A stretch of 48,780 nucleotides of DNA from Deltaproteobacteria bacterium (lineage in GTDB: Bacteria; Myxococcota; UBA796; SXON01). The stretch is from NCBI GenBank assembly GCA_947483545.1, contig CANKNP010000002.1, positions 1 through 48,780 on the forward strand, read 5' to 3'. Positions 26,549 through 34,997 of this stretch are shown piece by piece. The first letter of the stretch is position 1. Each line of letters begins with the position of its first letter. The notes beneath the pieces were generated by a model. It ran no database searches. It worked only from the letters and a program-made list of their open reading frames with translations, and had not been told where the DNA came from. A program made the translations under genes and the position numbers.

Positions 26549-27415
26549 CTACGCCGCCGGGATCGACAGCCGCACCCGCGCGCCCGTACCCCGCGCCGTG
26601 CGGTGAATGTGCGCGACGCGCTTCACGCCGTCCTCGCCGAGGGCGACCGCCTCGGCGCCATCGAGCACCTCGACCAGCCGGATCGCCGCCGCGACCGCGC
26701 ACAGTCGGGTCTCCACCGCTGCGATCCGCTCCCCGACGAGGCCTTCGAGCCGCCAGCCGGGCAGCACCGTCGTGCCTTCGGGCACGCCAGCGAGCAGATC
26801 CCCGGTGTCCGCTGCCCCCAGCCACACCTCGTCGAGCCGCACGCCGCCTGGTTCGTTGGGCAGCCCCAGCAGCACCCAACCCGCGCCGGCCGCGGGCTCC
26901 CCGGCAACGCCCACGGCATCGAGCCGCGCCCGGTGCTCCTCCTCCCGCGCGGTCTCCCGCACATCCACCCCGCCGACCAGCGCCAGATCGACCGTGCCCT
27001 CCGCGAGCGCGAGCACACCTTCCAAAAGCGCGGCTTCGAACGACAGCTCTTCCTGCGAAACCGTCAGGTTCGGCCCCATCAGCTCCAGCGACCGGGCGAC
27101 GTAGAACGCCGCCGCGTTGCCCACCGACCCCGCGAACGCCATCGGGCTGCACCAGGGCTTCTCCGCGTGCAAAATGCCCTCGGCCAGCGGCACCGACACC
27201 TCGGTATTCCCAAGCCCAGAGCCCATGAACACGCCGATCCGCGCGCCCTTCAACCGCGCGCCGGGAACAGACGCGAGGCAGGACTGCGCCCCGACCTGCG
27301 CGAGCTTCACGTAGCTGCCGATCCGACGAAACCCCTTTCCGAACGTGGCAAGATGACGCTCCTCGACGTCGTCCGCGCCAACCCGGGCCCAGCCGAGAAC
27401 GGCGACGTCAAGCAT
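26549..27415 (-). CDS. Beta-ketoacyl synthase-like protein lacking the catalytic Cys
   Basis: A 288-residue thiolase-fold protein. VFMGSGLGNTEVSVPLAEG, SPMAFAGSVGNAAAFYVARS and ALAEGTVDLALVGGVDV align with the N-terminal half of ketoacyl synthases. Where the family has V(S/D)TACSS the protein has TVSQEELSF, so the nucleophilic Cys is gone, and no PTHGTGT-type His motif is evident. At 288 residues it is shorter than the usual 400 or so. It resembles the ketoacyl-synt_2 type or chain-length-factor-like partners. ATG at 27415 (MLDVAVLGWARVG) is chosen because homology starts there. It probably forms an operon with the ABC ATPase. A role in an aryl-polyene or lipid pathway is speculative. Confidence 0.75.
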   Translation of the reverse strand: MLDVAVLGWARVGADDVEERHLATFGKGFRRIGSYVKLAQVGAQSCLASVPGARLKGARIGVFMGSGLGNTEVSVPLAEGILHAEKPWCSPMAFAGSVGNAAAFYVARSLELMGPNLTVSQEELSFEAALLEGVLALAEGTVDLALVGGVDVRETAREEEHRARLDAVGVAGEPAAGAGWVLLGLPNEPGGVRLDEVWLGAADTGDLLAGVPEGTTVLPGWRLEGLVGERIAAVETRLCAVAAAIRLVEVLDGAEAVALGEDGVKRVAHIHRTARGTGARVRLSIPAA

Positions 27416-27511
27416 GGCGGGGACGCGGGGCGGGCATGGGCCGCGGAGGTAATCAGAAATCGGCGGGGGCGCAGCGGGGTTGGGGCGGCTTGGGGCCACT
27501 GCAGGGCCGCC

Positions 27512-29065
27512 CTACCTCCGGAGCGCCCTCAGTGTCCCAAGCCGAGCCCGCGCCTCGGGCGCCTCCGGATCCGCGGCCAACGTCGCCGCCGCGGTCCACA
27601 AATCCCCGTCCCGAAGCGCGATGGAGGCGGAGAGGGCGGAGCGGACGCCCGAGTGCTCGCCATGGGCCAGGGACAACGCGGCCAGCGCACCGGGCTCGTC
27701 ACCGAGCACCGACAGGCTCCACGCCACCTGGAACTCAAAGGCGGGCAGGTCCGCGCAGCCGGCCGCGCGCCAGTCGGGCAGCCGGGCTTTCAGGGCCTCC
27801 GCGGACATGACAGCCTTGGCGGCGCCTGCGATTCGAGTACACGCGAACCGTCGGGCCGGACGCGCTGCGAGGGAGCGCTCCAGCGCGGCGACGCCCGCCT
27901 CGTGCTGATCCCGCCGCACCAGCTCGGCGCCGTAAAGGTCCCAACTGAACGAGTCAGGCGCGCGCATCGCAGCCGCATGAAAGAAGGTGAGGTTGTTGAT
28001 CCAGTCGGGGAGTCGGACGTGAATCGCGAGCAGCGCCCCGAGCGCCCAGGTCGTTAGCACCGCGGCGCTCGTCCGTCCGAGCGGCACGGACGTCGCCACC
28101 AGCGCCGCAACGCCGATCATCGGCAAATACAGGTAGCGCTCCCCGAGCGTTGCGAAGACCGTGAGCGCGGCCGCCATGGGCAAGGCGGAGACGAGCAGCA
28201 TGGCGACGAGCCCGGTCCCCCGGCGGGGGGCGGCTCGGATCGCCAGGATCGCGAGCAGCACGGCGATCCCGGCCGAGATCCAGACCTCCGGCCCCGGCCG
28301 TGGCAGGTAGAGCGTGGCAGTGCCCGTCAGCGGCCAGGGCCAGACCAGCCAACCCAGGAGCCGAACCACCCCATGCAGGGATGCGAACGGATCTTCGAGC
28401 GGGACGCGTTGGAATTCCGCGGCTCGGCCAAGGTTCACGTATTGCCTCGCGGCGAGCGCCAGGCCCAAGCCGCACGCGGCCCCGACGAGCGCGCGCCACC
28501 TTGCCATGACGCCCCCGACCCCATCATGCGCCCAGACCCAAAGTACGGCCAGCAAGGGCAGAAGGAAGCTCGACTCTTTGGAGAGCGCGGCCATCGTGGC
28601 ACACCCCACGGCGAACCAAGCCCGCCCGCGATCCACGCTGAGCATGGCCCCGACGGCGAACGTCGTCGCCAACAGGTCGTTCCGGGCCGCGATCCACACG
28701 ACCGCCTCGGACTGTATGGGGTGCAGGCCGAAGATCAGCGCGGCGATCCCCGCGCGAATCCAACCGTGTCGCTGGTGAACGAGCGCGCCGACGAGCGCCG
28801 TGCACGCGAGGTGCCAGAGCAGGCTGTGCAGGTGCGCCCAGGCGGGGACGTACCCGAACAGCGCCACGTCCGTGAAGAACGACAGCGTGGTGATGGGGCG
28901 CCAGTAGCCCGACGTGGTGGTGCCAGAGCAGCACCACAGGTCGCTCGCCAGGAGGGTTCGCCAGGTGGGGTGGCTGAGCGCACGGTTGAGCAACACCAGC
29001 GCTTCATCGTCCCAAACGTACCCGGCCGTCATGCTCGCGATGTAGGCGGCGAAGGTGATCGCCAA
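27512..29065 (-). CDS. Multi-spanning TMTC/PMT-like membrane protein
   Basis: About 517 residues with roughly ten membrane helices. The first luminal/periplasmic loop has GYVWDDEALVLLNRALSHPT and GYWRPITTLSFFTDVALFGY, typical of GT-C fold proteins related to TMTC O-mannosyltransferases and bacterial DUF1736/TPR proteins; WDDE is the probable catalytic acidic pair. HLHSLLWHLACTALV and FGLHPIQSEAVVWIAARNDL are also characteristic. The C-terminal soluble part is helical and TPR-like. The start is uncertain: TTG at 29065 (just before ITFAAYIASMTAGYVWDD) is assumed, because upstream in-frame sequence is antisense repeat DNA. The donor and acceptor are unknown. Confidence 0.75.
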   Translation of the reverse strand: MAITFAAYIASMTAGYVWDDEALVLLNRALSHPTWRTLLASDLWCCSGTTTSGYWRPITTLSFFTDVALFGYVPAWAHLHSLLWHLACTALVGALVHQRHGWIRAGIAALIFGLHPIQSEAVVWIAARNDLLATTFAVGAMLSVDRGRAWFAVGCATMAALSKESSFLLPLLAVLWVWAHDGVGGVMARWRALVGAACGLGLALAARQYVNLGRAAEFQRVPLEDPFASLHGVVRLLGWLVWPWPLTGTATLYLPRPGPEVWISAGIAVLLAILAIRAAPRRGTGLVAMLLVSALPMAAALTVFATLGERYLYLPMIGVAALVATSVPLGRTSAAVLTTWALGALLAIHVRLPDWINNLTFFHAAAMRAPDSFSWDLYGAELVRRDQHEAGVAALERSLAARPARRFACTRIAGAAKAVMSAEALKARLPDWRAAGCADLPAFEFQVAWSLSVLGDEPGALAALSLAHGEHSGVRSALSASIALRDGDLWTAAATLAADPEAPEARARLGTLRALRR

Positions 29066-29137
29066 GGCGCCGGCGACACCGGTCCACGGGGGCAGCGTGT
29101 GGGGTGAGGCGGGATCGATGCGGGAGCCTATGCCGGC

Positions 29138-29174
29138 GGAGGCGGGAGGCCGGAGGCGGGAGGCCGGAGGCGGG
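29138..29174. repeat. 14-bp tandem repeat, 2.6 copies
   Basis: GGAGGCGGGAGGCC is repeated at 29138 and 29152 with a partial third copy at 29166-29174. It lies between the divergent membrane-protein and lipoprotein genes. Confidence 0.8.
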
Positions 29175-29176
29175 CG

Positions 29177-29209
29177 CGGGGGCTTGCCCCCCACAAAGCA
29201 GAGTATACT
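29177..29209 (+). promoter_or_regulatory. Promoter-like repeat upstream of MopE-repeat lipoprotein gene
   Basis: GGGGGCTTGCCCCCC, ACAAAGCAG and AGTATACT give a -35-like GCTTGC (29182-29187), 16-bp spacer and -10 TATACT (29204-29209). The ATG is 19 bases further on. It matches the block at 4587-4620 almost base for base, in the same orientation relative to its gene. A decayed third copy without a -10 is at 39657-39690. Confidence 0.55.
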
Positions 29210-29228
29210 GCACCGATCCGAGGTCCCC

Positions 29229-30869
29229 ATGGACGCCTTCCGTCCCCGTACATCGCTGTCCTTCGGCCTGCTCACCCTGCTCGCGGCGTGCGGCACGGAC
29301 CAGAAGGTCGGCACCTACAACGCCCCGCCCTCGGTGAGCATCCAGTCCCCGCCAGACGGCACCGAGGTCAACGAGGGTGATCTGGTCGAATTCGTCGGGC
29401 TCGTGGACGACGACCAGACCGCGGCCCCCGACATGCTGATCTCCTGGACCAGCGACATCGATGGGGTGATGACCGAGGAAGATCCGGCAGAGAGCTCCGG
29501 ACAGGCCACCTACACGACCTCGTCGCTCACGGTCGGCAACCATGCGATCACGTTGGCGGCGACGGACGAATCGGGGGAGCGAGAGGAATACTCGATCGGC
29601 ATCGTCGTCATCGACGTGCCGGACGCCCCCAGCATCAACATCGTGCACCCCGGATCGGGAGAGAGCGGCAGCGAAGGCTCCGAGTTTGGCTTCGTGGTGC
29701 AGGTGTCGGACGAGCAGGACGAAGCGGGCCTGCTCTACGTCGCGTTCGAGAGCAGCGTGGACGGCATCTTCTGCGAGCCCGTCCCGGACAGCATCGGCGT
29801 GGCCGAGTGCGACCATGAGTTGAGCGCCGGGGATCACGAGCTCACGTTCCACGTGACCGACGTGGACGGCCTCTCCGTGACGGCGTCGTACTACTTCACC
29901 GTGATCGCGGGCACCGAGATCGACGACGACGGCGATGGCTACACCGAGGCCATGGGGGACTGCGATGATCGCGACGCGTCCGTGAACCCGCTCGCGACCG
30001 AGTACTACAACGACCGGGACGACGACTGCGACGAGATCATCGACGACGGCACCGTGAACTACGACGACGACGGCGATGGTCAGAGCGAGCTTGGCGGGGA
30101 CTGCAACGACGCGAGCACCTCGACCTACACCGGCGCACCCGAAGAGTGTGACGGCGCCGACAACGACTGCGACACGGTCGTGGACGAGGACAGTCCCTGC
30201 TACGACGACGATGGCGATGGCATCACCGAGATCGACGGCGACTGCAACGACGCCTCCGCGGTCAGCTACCCTGGCGCTCCCGAGCTGCCGGACGGCGACG
30301 ACAACGACTGCGACGGCATCATCGACGAGGGCACCACCGCTTACGACGACGACTTCGACGGCTACACGGAAGACGCCGGCGATTGCAACGACGCCAACGC
30401 GTCCATCAACCCCTCCATGGTGGAGACGTGCAACGGCTACGACGACGACTGCGACAGCACCGCAGACGAAGAGGGATCTTCGGGCTGCAACAACTACTAC
30501 TACGACTACGACGCCGATCTGTACGGCAGCACCTACGGCAAGTGCCTGTGCGCGCCGGACGGGAGCTACACGAGCTCGTACAACAGCGACTGCTACGACT
30601 ACAACGCAGCGGCGAACCCAGCGGCCAGCGCGTACTCGACCTCTCAGCGGGGCGACTCCAGCTACGACTACAACTGTGACGGGTCCGAGTCGAAGTACTA
30701 CTCCGAGGTCTACTCTTGCGGCAGTTGGCCCGGCTGCTCCAGCACCGCGGGCTTCAGCGGCTCCACCCCAGCGTGCGGTTCCACCGGCACGTGGGTCACC
30801 GGCTGTTCCCTCGATTGGTTCAGCTGCGAGGACGACTCCAGCTACTCGGTCACGCAGGCATGCCGCTGA
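29229..30869 (+). CDS. MopE-type metal-binding repeat lipoprotein
   Basis: A 546-residue lipoprotein with lipobox SFGLLTLLAAC (Cys21). Residues about 33-225 look like two Ig/cadherin-like beta domains (PPSVSIQSPPDGTEVNEGDL; PSINIVHPGSGESGSEGSEF). They are followed by about five repeats of DDDGDG..E..GDC(N/D)DA...YPGA.E..DG.DNDCDG..DE, the MopE putative Cu/Ca-binding motif. The C-terminal 140 or so residues are Tyr/Ser/Cys-rich (NNYYYDYDADLYGSTYGKC), with many Cys that may form disulphides. There is no MYXO-CTERM tail, so the lipid is the anchor. Probably outer-membrane or surface exposed; ligand unknown. Confidence 0.88.
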   Translation: MDAFRPRTSLSFGLLTLLAACGTDQKVGTYNAPPSVSIQSPPDGTEVNEGDLVEFVGLVDDDQTAAPDMLISWTSDIDGVMTEEDPAESSGQATYTTSSLTVGNHAITLAATDESGEREEYSIGIVVIDVPDAPSINIVHPGSGESGSEGSEFGFVVQVSDEQDEAGLLYVAFESSVDGIFCEPVPDSIGVAECDHELSAGDHELTFHVTDVDGLSVTASYYFTVIAGTEIDDDGDGYTEAMGDCDDRDASVNPLATEYYNDRDDDCDEIIDDGTVNYDDDGDGQSELGGDCNDASTSTYTGAPEECDGADNDCDTVVDEDSPCYDDDGDGITEIDGDCNDASAVSYPGAPELPDGDDNDCDGIIDEGTTAYDDDFDGYTEDAGDCNDANASINPSMVETCNGYDDDCDSTADEEGSSGCNNYYYDYDADLYGSTYGKCLCAPDGSYTSSYNSDCYDYNAAANPAASAYSTSQRGDSSYDYNCDGSESKYYSEVYSCGSWPGCSSTAGFSGSTPACGSTGTWVTGCSLDWFSCEDDSSYSVTQACR

Positions 30870-30871
30870 AC

Positions 30872-31390
30872 ATGCCCCGCATCATCCGGAAGTACGGAAA
30901 CCGGCGACTGTACGACACGCATGCCTCCGCCTACATCAACCTTGCAGACCTCGCGGGGCTGATCCGATCGGGGGAAGAGGTCGTGGTCGAGGACGCGACG
31001 ACGAAGGCCGATCTGACGCGGGAGCTCTACTTCCAGGTGCTGTTCGAGCACGAGGGAGCGATGGATTTTCTGCCCCTCGGCATGTTGCGCCGCATCATCC
31101 GCGCCACGGGCGACGATCCGGGGCAGCGGGTGCTTCGGCAGCAACTTGGCCAGGCGTTCCACCTGTTGTCCGACCAGATGGACAGGTTGGAGATGACGTT
31201 TGGCGGGATGGGCAGCCCCTGGCCACGCCCAGCGGGAGCGAAGTCCGCGCCCGCGGCCGACGCAGCACCGCCACCCGAACCGCCTGAGGGTCCGAAGCCC
31301 CCCGGGCCGAAGGCAAGCCAGCCTCCGGTGGACGAGCTCGCGCTGTTGCGCGACCGACTCGCGGCGTTGGAAGGGCGGTTGGGCAGGTGA
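30872..31390 (+). CDS. phaR: PHA accumulation regulator PhaR-type DNA-binding protein
   Basis: 172 residues. The N-terminal domain (residues 1-62) is the PHB/PHA_acc DNA-binding domain, with IIRKYGNRRLYDTHASAYIN, LADLAGLIRSGEEVVVEDA and TTKADLTRELYFQVLFE all diagnostic. The middle is helical and the C-terminal third is Pro/Ala-rich, ending in a Leu-zipper-like ELALLRDRLAALEGRL. In other bacteria PhaR represses phasin and PHA genes and senses granules. No PHA genes are in this window. Start is ATG 30872; an in-frame ATG at 30860 would overlap the end of the lipoprotein gene. Confidence 0.9.
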   Translation: MPRIIRKYGNRRLYDTHASAYINLADLAGLIRSGEEVVVEDATTKADLTRELYFQVLFEHEGAMDFLPLGMLRRIIRATGDDPGQRVLRQQLGQAFHLLSDQMDRLEMTFGGMGSPWPRPAGAKSAPAADAAPPPEPPEGPKPPGPKASQPPVDELALLRDRLAALEGRLGR

Positions 31391-31463
31391 TGGGGCCCAC
31401 GGGCGTTCCGCAGGCGAGCTCAAACCCCAGGCGGTGGACCCAAGCCCGCCCGCCCCCGCAGGA

Positions 31464-31790
31464 TCAGCGCGCCCCGAGCAGCTCCACCTCGAAGATCAGG
31501 GTCGCCTTCGGCGGGATCACCCCCGGGTAGCCACGATCCCCGTAGCCGAGGCTCGAGGGGATGGTCAGCTTGCGCTTGCCACCCACCTTCATGCCGGCGA
31601 CACCTTGGTCCCAGCCCTGGATCACCATGCCCGCGCCGAGCTTGAACTCGAACGGCTCGTTGCGATCCCGGGAGGAATCGAACTTCGCGCCGCTCTCGAG
31701 CGTGCCGACGTAGTGAACGCTGACGTTGTGGCCCTTCTTGGCTTCGGTGCCGGTGCCGACGACGAGATCGAGGATCTGGAGGGTGTTCAT
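31464..31790 (-). CDS. FKBP-type peptidyl-prolyl cis-trans isomerase
   Basis: A 108-residue single-domain FKBP without signal peptide, so cytoplasmic. It has [60 protein letters not shown] and [13 protein letters not shown], with all the active-site aromatic and hydrophobic residues (Tyr, Phe-Asp, Val-Ile, Trp) in place. It catalyses X-Pro isomerisation in protein folding. Divergent from the transglutaminase-like gene, with 29 bp between starts. Confidence 0.95.
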   Translation of the reverse strand: MNTLQILDLVVGTGTEAKKGHNVSVHYVGTLESGAKFDSSRDRNEPFEFKLGAGMVIQGWDQGVAGMKVGGKRKLTIPSSLGYGDRGYPGVIPPKATLIFEVELLGAR

Positions 31791-31808
31791 CGGGCGCTGT
31801 TAACCAGC

Positions 31809-31814
31809 TACATT
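31809..31814 (+). promoter_or_regulatory. -10-like TACATT giving a near-leaderless start
   Basis: TACATT ends six bases before the ATG at 31820, within the 29-bp gap between two divergent genes. There is therefore no room for a conventional leader with a Shine-Dalgarno site. Confidence 0.3.
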
Positions 31815-31819
31815 GCCGG

Positions 31820-33301
31820 ATGCCCGCTCGCTCGGTCCTGACCATCCTCGAGGGCCTGTCCGTCGTCGCCTTCGTGGCCGTGGCCGCCAGCGCGCTCGTG
31901 GTGCCTGATCGCGTGTTTGCCCCGCTGGATGTCGTCGCGCTGTCCGTCGGCCCAGCGGAGGAGCGCTGGATGGGCATCTTCATGCAGGATCAGCACATCG
32001 GCTACGCAGTCAGCCGCGTGGGACCCACGGCCGACGGAGGGCGTGTTTTCCAGCAGCAGTCGGTGTTCTCCATCCAGGCGATGGGCAACGTGCAGCGGGT
32101 CGTTGCGGCCGGCACGGCGGTCACCGGCGCGAATGGCGACCTGCGAAGCTTCGACTTCATGCTGACCTCTCCGCTGCCGGTGTACGCGCGCGGCGAGGTC
32201 TCGGCGACCAACCTTCACGTCACCATCGATCAGGCCGGCAACATCGAGGAGATGGACATCCCGCTCACCGAGCCGCCCGTCCTGTCCATGACCCTGCCGT
32301 CCAAGGTTCGCGGCATGACGATGCGGCCGGGCCTCACGTTCACCGTGCCGTACTTTGACCCCCTCACGCGCGCCAACGCCACCGCGCGGGTGCAGGTCGA
32401 ATCCCCGGAGATGTTGCCCACCGGGGAGACCGCCTGGTGGCTGACCTCCAGCTTCAACGGGGTCGAGACCCGCCAACTGGTGGATGTGAACGGGGAGGTT
32501 TTGCGTGAGGAGGGCTCGCTCGGCCTGCGCGCGGAGCGCATGACGAGGGAGGCTGCGATGGCGCTGGACAACGGCACGCCCCCCGACCTCATCGCTCTCA
32601 CGAGCATTCCCGTATCGCCCATCCCGAACGCCGCTGCCGCTCACATCGTGACCGTGCGGGTGAGCGGGGTGGAAGCCGCCAAGTTCGTGGCCGACGCGCC
32701 GCTCCAGTCCGTGAGCGCCGATCTCGTCACGGTGTCCGTGCCGCTGCTCGCGGAGCTGCCGAACCTGCCGATCGTGGCGGTCGGCGCGATCGAGGAGGCC
32801 GACACCGAGCCCGCCGCGTCGATCCCGTCGACGAGCCCGGAGATCGTCGCGCGGGCGACCGCTGTCGTTGCCGGCGCGACCACGCGCTTGGACGCTGCGC
32901 GGCGGATCAACGAGTTCGTACACACCTACGTGCAGAAGATCCCGACGATCGGCATCCCGAACGGGCTGGAGGTGCTCCGCCGTGGCGAGGGCGACTGCAA
33001 CGAACACACCGCGCTGTACGTCAGCCTCGCTCGGGCCGTTGGCATCCCCTCTCGGATCTCGGCGGGCCTGGTCTATGCGCCCGCGATCGGGGACGCCTTT
33101 TACTACCACGCATGGCCCGAAGTTCGCCTCGGCCCGCCCGGTCCGGACGGCGCCGCGGGCTGGGTGCCCGTGGACCCGACCTTCGGCCAGTTTCTCGCAG
33201 ACGCCACGCATGTGAAGATCGTGAACGGGGATCTGGACAAGCAGATCGAGATCATGGGGATGATCGGCAAGGTGAAGTTGAGCGTGGTGGAGGCGCGGTA
33301 G
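31820..33301 (+). CDS. Exported or membrane-anchored transglutaminase-like protein
   Basis: A 493-residue protein with an N-terminal membrane helix (SVVAFVAVAASALVVPDRVF). The C-terminal transglutaminase-like domain has Cys393 in RGEGDCNEHTALYVSLARAV, the His of YYHAWPEVRL and the Asp of WVPVDPTFGQF, a complete Cys-His-Asp triad. The region between is beta-rich and unassigned (GIFMQDQHIGYAVSRV resembles proteins seen upstream of such domains). Periplasmic peptidase or amidase-type activity is likely; substrate unknown. The SRPBCC gene follows 3 bases after its stop. Confidence 0.88.
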   Translation: MPARSVLTILEGLSVVAFVAVAASALVVPDRVFAPLDVVALSVGPAEERWMGIFMQDQHIGYAVSRVGPTADGGRVFQQQSVFSIQAMGNVQRVVAAGTAVTGANGDLRSFDFMLTSPLPVYARGEVSATNLHVTIDQAGNIEEMDIPLTEPPVLSMTLPSKVRGMTMRPGLTFTVPYFDPLTRANATARVQVESPEMLPTGETAWWLTSSFNGVETRQLVDVNGEVLREEGSLGLRAERMTREAAMALDNGTPPDLIALTSIPVSPIPNAAAAHIVTVRVSGVEAAKFVADAPLQSVSADLVTVSVPLLAELPNLPIVAVGAIEEADTEPAASIPSTSPEIVARATAVVAGATTRLDAARRINEFVHTYVQKIPTIGIPNGLEVLRRGEGDCNEHTALYVSLARAVGIPSRISAGLVYAPAIGDAFYYHAWPEVRLGPPGPDGAAGWVPVDPTFGQFLADATHVKIVNGDLDKQIEIMGMIGKVKLSVVEAR

Positions 33302-33304
33302 GCG

Positions 33305-33775
33305 ATGCAACTCAAGAGCCACACCCGCCGCTCGGCGGAGACCGACGCCAGCGCGCAACAGACCTACCGGCTCCTGGCCGACGTGCCTCGGTCCGTACGC
33401 CACTTTCCCGAGCTGGATTCCATCACGCAGGAGGGCGAGGCTTGGGTATGGCGCATGCGAAAATTGGGCGCCGGACCTGTCACTTTTCAGGTGGTATACG
33501 CAGCGCGCTACGGCTTCGATGCGTCCACCCGCGCGGTCACCTGGGAGAGCGTGCCTGGGTTTGGCAACACGCGGGTGTCGGGCCGCTGGATCATCGAGCC
33601 GGCGGGCGCAGGCTCGCGGTTCACGCTGGACACGTCGTTCGTGCTCGATGCCCCTTTCCCAGGGTTTCTCCAAGGAACAGCCACAGCGCTCATGGCGCGT
33701 GAGAACGACCGGTTGATCGCTGGCTACCTGGCCAACCTGAAGGCGACGTTGGATCGTGAGGCCCGATCAGATTAG
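33305..33775 (+). CDS. SRPBCC-fold protein
   Basis: 156 residues with the START/SRPBCC pattern: an initial strand, helix ASAQQTYRLLADVPRSVRHF, a run of strands (VTFQVVYAARYGFDAST, VSGRWIIEPAGAGSRFTLD) and a long C-terminal helix (TATALMARENDRLIAGYLAN). It lacks catalytic motifs, so probably binds a lipid or other hydrophobic ligand. Likely co-transcribed with the transglutaminase-like gene. Confidence 0.8.
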   Translation: MQLKSHTRRSAETDASAQQTYRLLADVPRSVRHFPELDSITQEGEAWVWRMRKLGAGPVTFQVVYAARYGFDASTRAVTWESVPGFGNTRVSGRWIIEPAGAGSRFTLDTSFVLDAPFPGFLQGTATALMARENDRLIAGYLANLKATLDREARSD

Positions 33776-33785
33776 ACCCGGGGCG

Positions 33786-34004
33786 ATGTCTACCGACCCT
33801 ACCGATCCCGCCGAGACCGAGCTCCCCGCCACCGGGCCCTTCAGCGCAGCGCCACACGCCAAGGACACCAGCGCCGACCGCGACACGGGCGCGAAGGCTC
33901 CGAACAGCCTGCTGACCCGGCCGACGGATCACGCCGCGAAGCCTGGGTTCCGCAGCCCGCCCAACAAGCACTCCAAGGCGCAGAAGCCCGCGCGCAAGAA
34001 GTAG
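33786..34004 (+). CDS. Small disordered basic-tailed protein
   Basis: 72 residues starting MSTDPTDPAETELPATGP. It is low in hydrophobics, predicted disordered, with a strongly basic end (KHSKAQKPARKK) that suggests nucleic-acid or acidic-surface binding. Located 10 bases after the SRPBCC stop and about 18 before the flavoprotein gene. No family recognised. Confidence 0.5.
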   Translation: MSTDPTDPAETELPATGPFSAAPHAKDTSADRDTGAKAPNSLLTRPTDHAAKPGFRSPPNKHSKAQKPARKK

Positions 34005-34022
34005 GCGCAACCCTTGCTGCGC

Positions 34023-34997
34023 ATGGACGGGTTCACGCTCCGGCGGGCGCGCAGCTACGCTGAGGCGGCGGTGCTCTACGAGGAGGCCCGGGCGACGAAC
34101 CTGGATCCGATGTACATCGCGGGCGGGACAGATCTGCTCCCGAACCTCAAGCACCGGATCGTGAACCCCAAGCGCCTCATCGACCTCTCCAGCCTGCGGG
34201 GGGGCGTTCGAGAGGCCGATGGGGAGCTGATCATCGACGCATCCACGACCCTGGACGCGCTCGCGGCGCACCCCTTGGTTCGGTCGATGGCGCCCGCGCT
34301 GTCAGCGGCGGCCGGGCTCGTCGCCGGGCCGCAGATCCGCACGATGGCGACGATCGGCGGGAATGTGTTGCTCGACACGCGCTGCCTGTTCTACAACCAG
34401 ACGGAGTTCTGGCGGCGCGCCCTCGGCTATTGCTTGAAGGCCGATGGCACATGGTGCCACGTGATCGCCGGCCCGAAGACCTGCGTGGCGACGCAGTCCA
34501 GCGACACCGTGCCTGTGCTCCTGGCGATGGACGCGCGCCTGGATTTCCTGGGCTCGGAAGGCATGAGGACGATGTCGATTCGGGAACTATACCGGTACAA
34601 TGGGATGGACCACCTGCGTATCGAGAAGGGCGAGCTGCTCACCGCCATCCGGACTCCGACCCCGCGCCCCAACACCCGCGGCAGCTACCAGAAGCTGCGG
34701 ACGCGGGACAGCATCGACTTTCCGCAGCTTGGGATCGCGCTCTCGGGCACGTTCGAAGGGCCAAGGGTCCGGGACCTTCAGGTTGTCGTGGGTGCGGTGA
34801 ACCCGCAGCCGAAGGGCATCCGCGGGCTGGAGGCGTTCGACGATCAGCCGCTCGGGCCCGAGCAGATCGAGGCCATCTGCGATCTGGTGTTCAAGCAGAC
34901 GCGGCCCCAAGCCAGCACGCACGGGGACGTCGCGTGGCGCCGGCAGATGGCCGTGGTCTATGCGCGCCGGGGGTTGACCGCGCTCGCGCCTACTTGA
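34023..34997 (+). CDS. HcrB-like FAD-binding subunit of molybdenum hydroxylase/reductase
   Basis: 324 residues of the CO dehydrogenase/xanthine dehydrogenase medium-subunit family. The FAD motifs are YIAGGTDLLPNLKHRI (AGGTDL) and MATIGGNVLLDTRCL (TIGGN). A loop contains Cys121, Cys137, Cys145 and Cys154 with spacings 16, 8 and 9, the same spacing as the extra [4Fe-4S] ligands of the beta subunit of 4-hydroxybenzoyl-CoA reductase. That places it close to HcrB rather than xanthine dehydrogenase. No molybdopterin or 2Fe-2S subunit gene is adjacent. ATG 34023 is chosen over the TTG at 34014. The last 8 bases overlap the convergent yceI gene. Confidence 0.88.
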   Translation: MDGFTLRRARSYAEAAVLYEEARATNLDPMYIAGGTDLLPNLKHRIVNPKRLIDLSSLRGGVREADGELIIDASTTLDALAAHPLVRSMAPALSAAAGLVAGPQIRTMATIGGNVLLDTRCLFYNQTEFWRRALGYCLKADGTWCHVIAGPKTCVATQSSDTVPVLLAMDARLDFLGSEGMRTMSIRELYRYNGMDHLRIEKGELLTAIRTPTPRPNTRGSYQKLRTRDSIDFPQLGIALSGTFEGPRVRDLQVVVGAVNPQPKGIRGLEAFDDQPLGPEQIEAICDLVFKQTRPQASTHGDVAWRRQMAVVYARRGLTALAPT

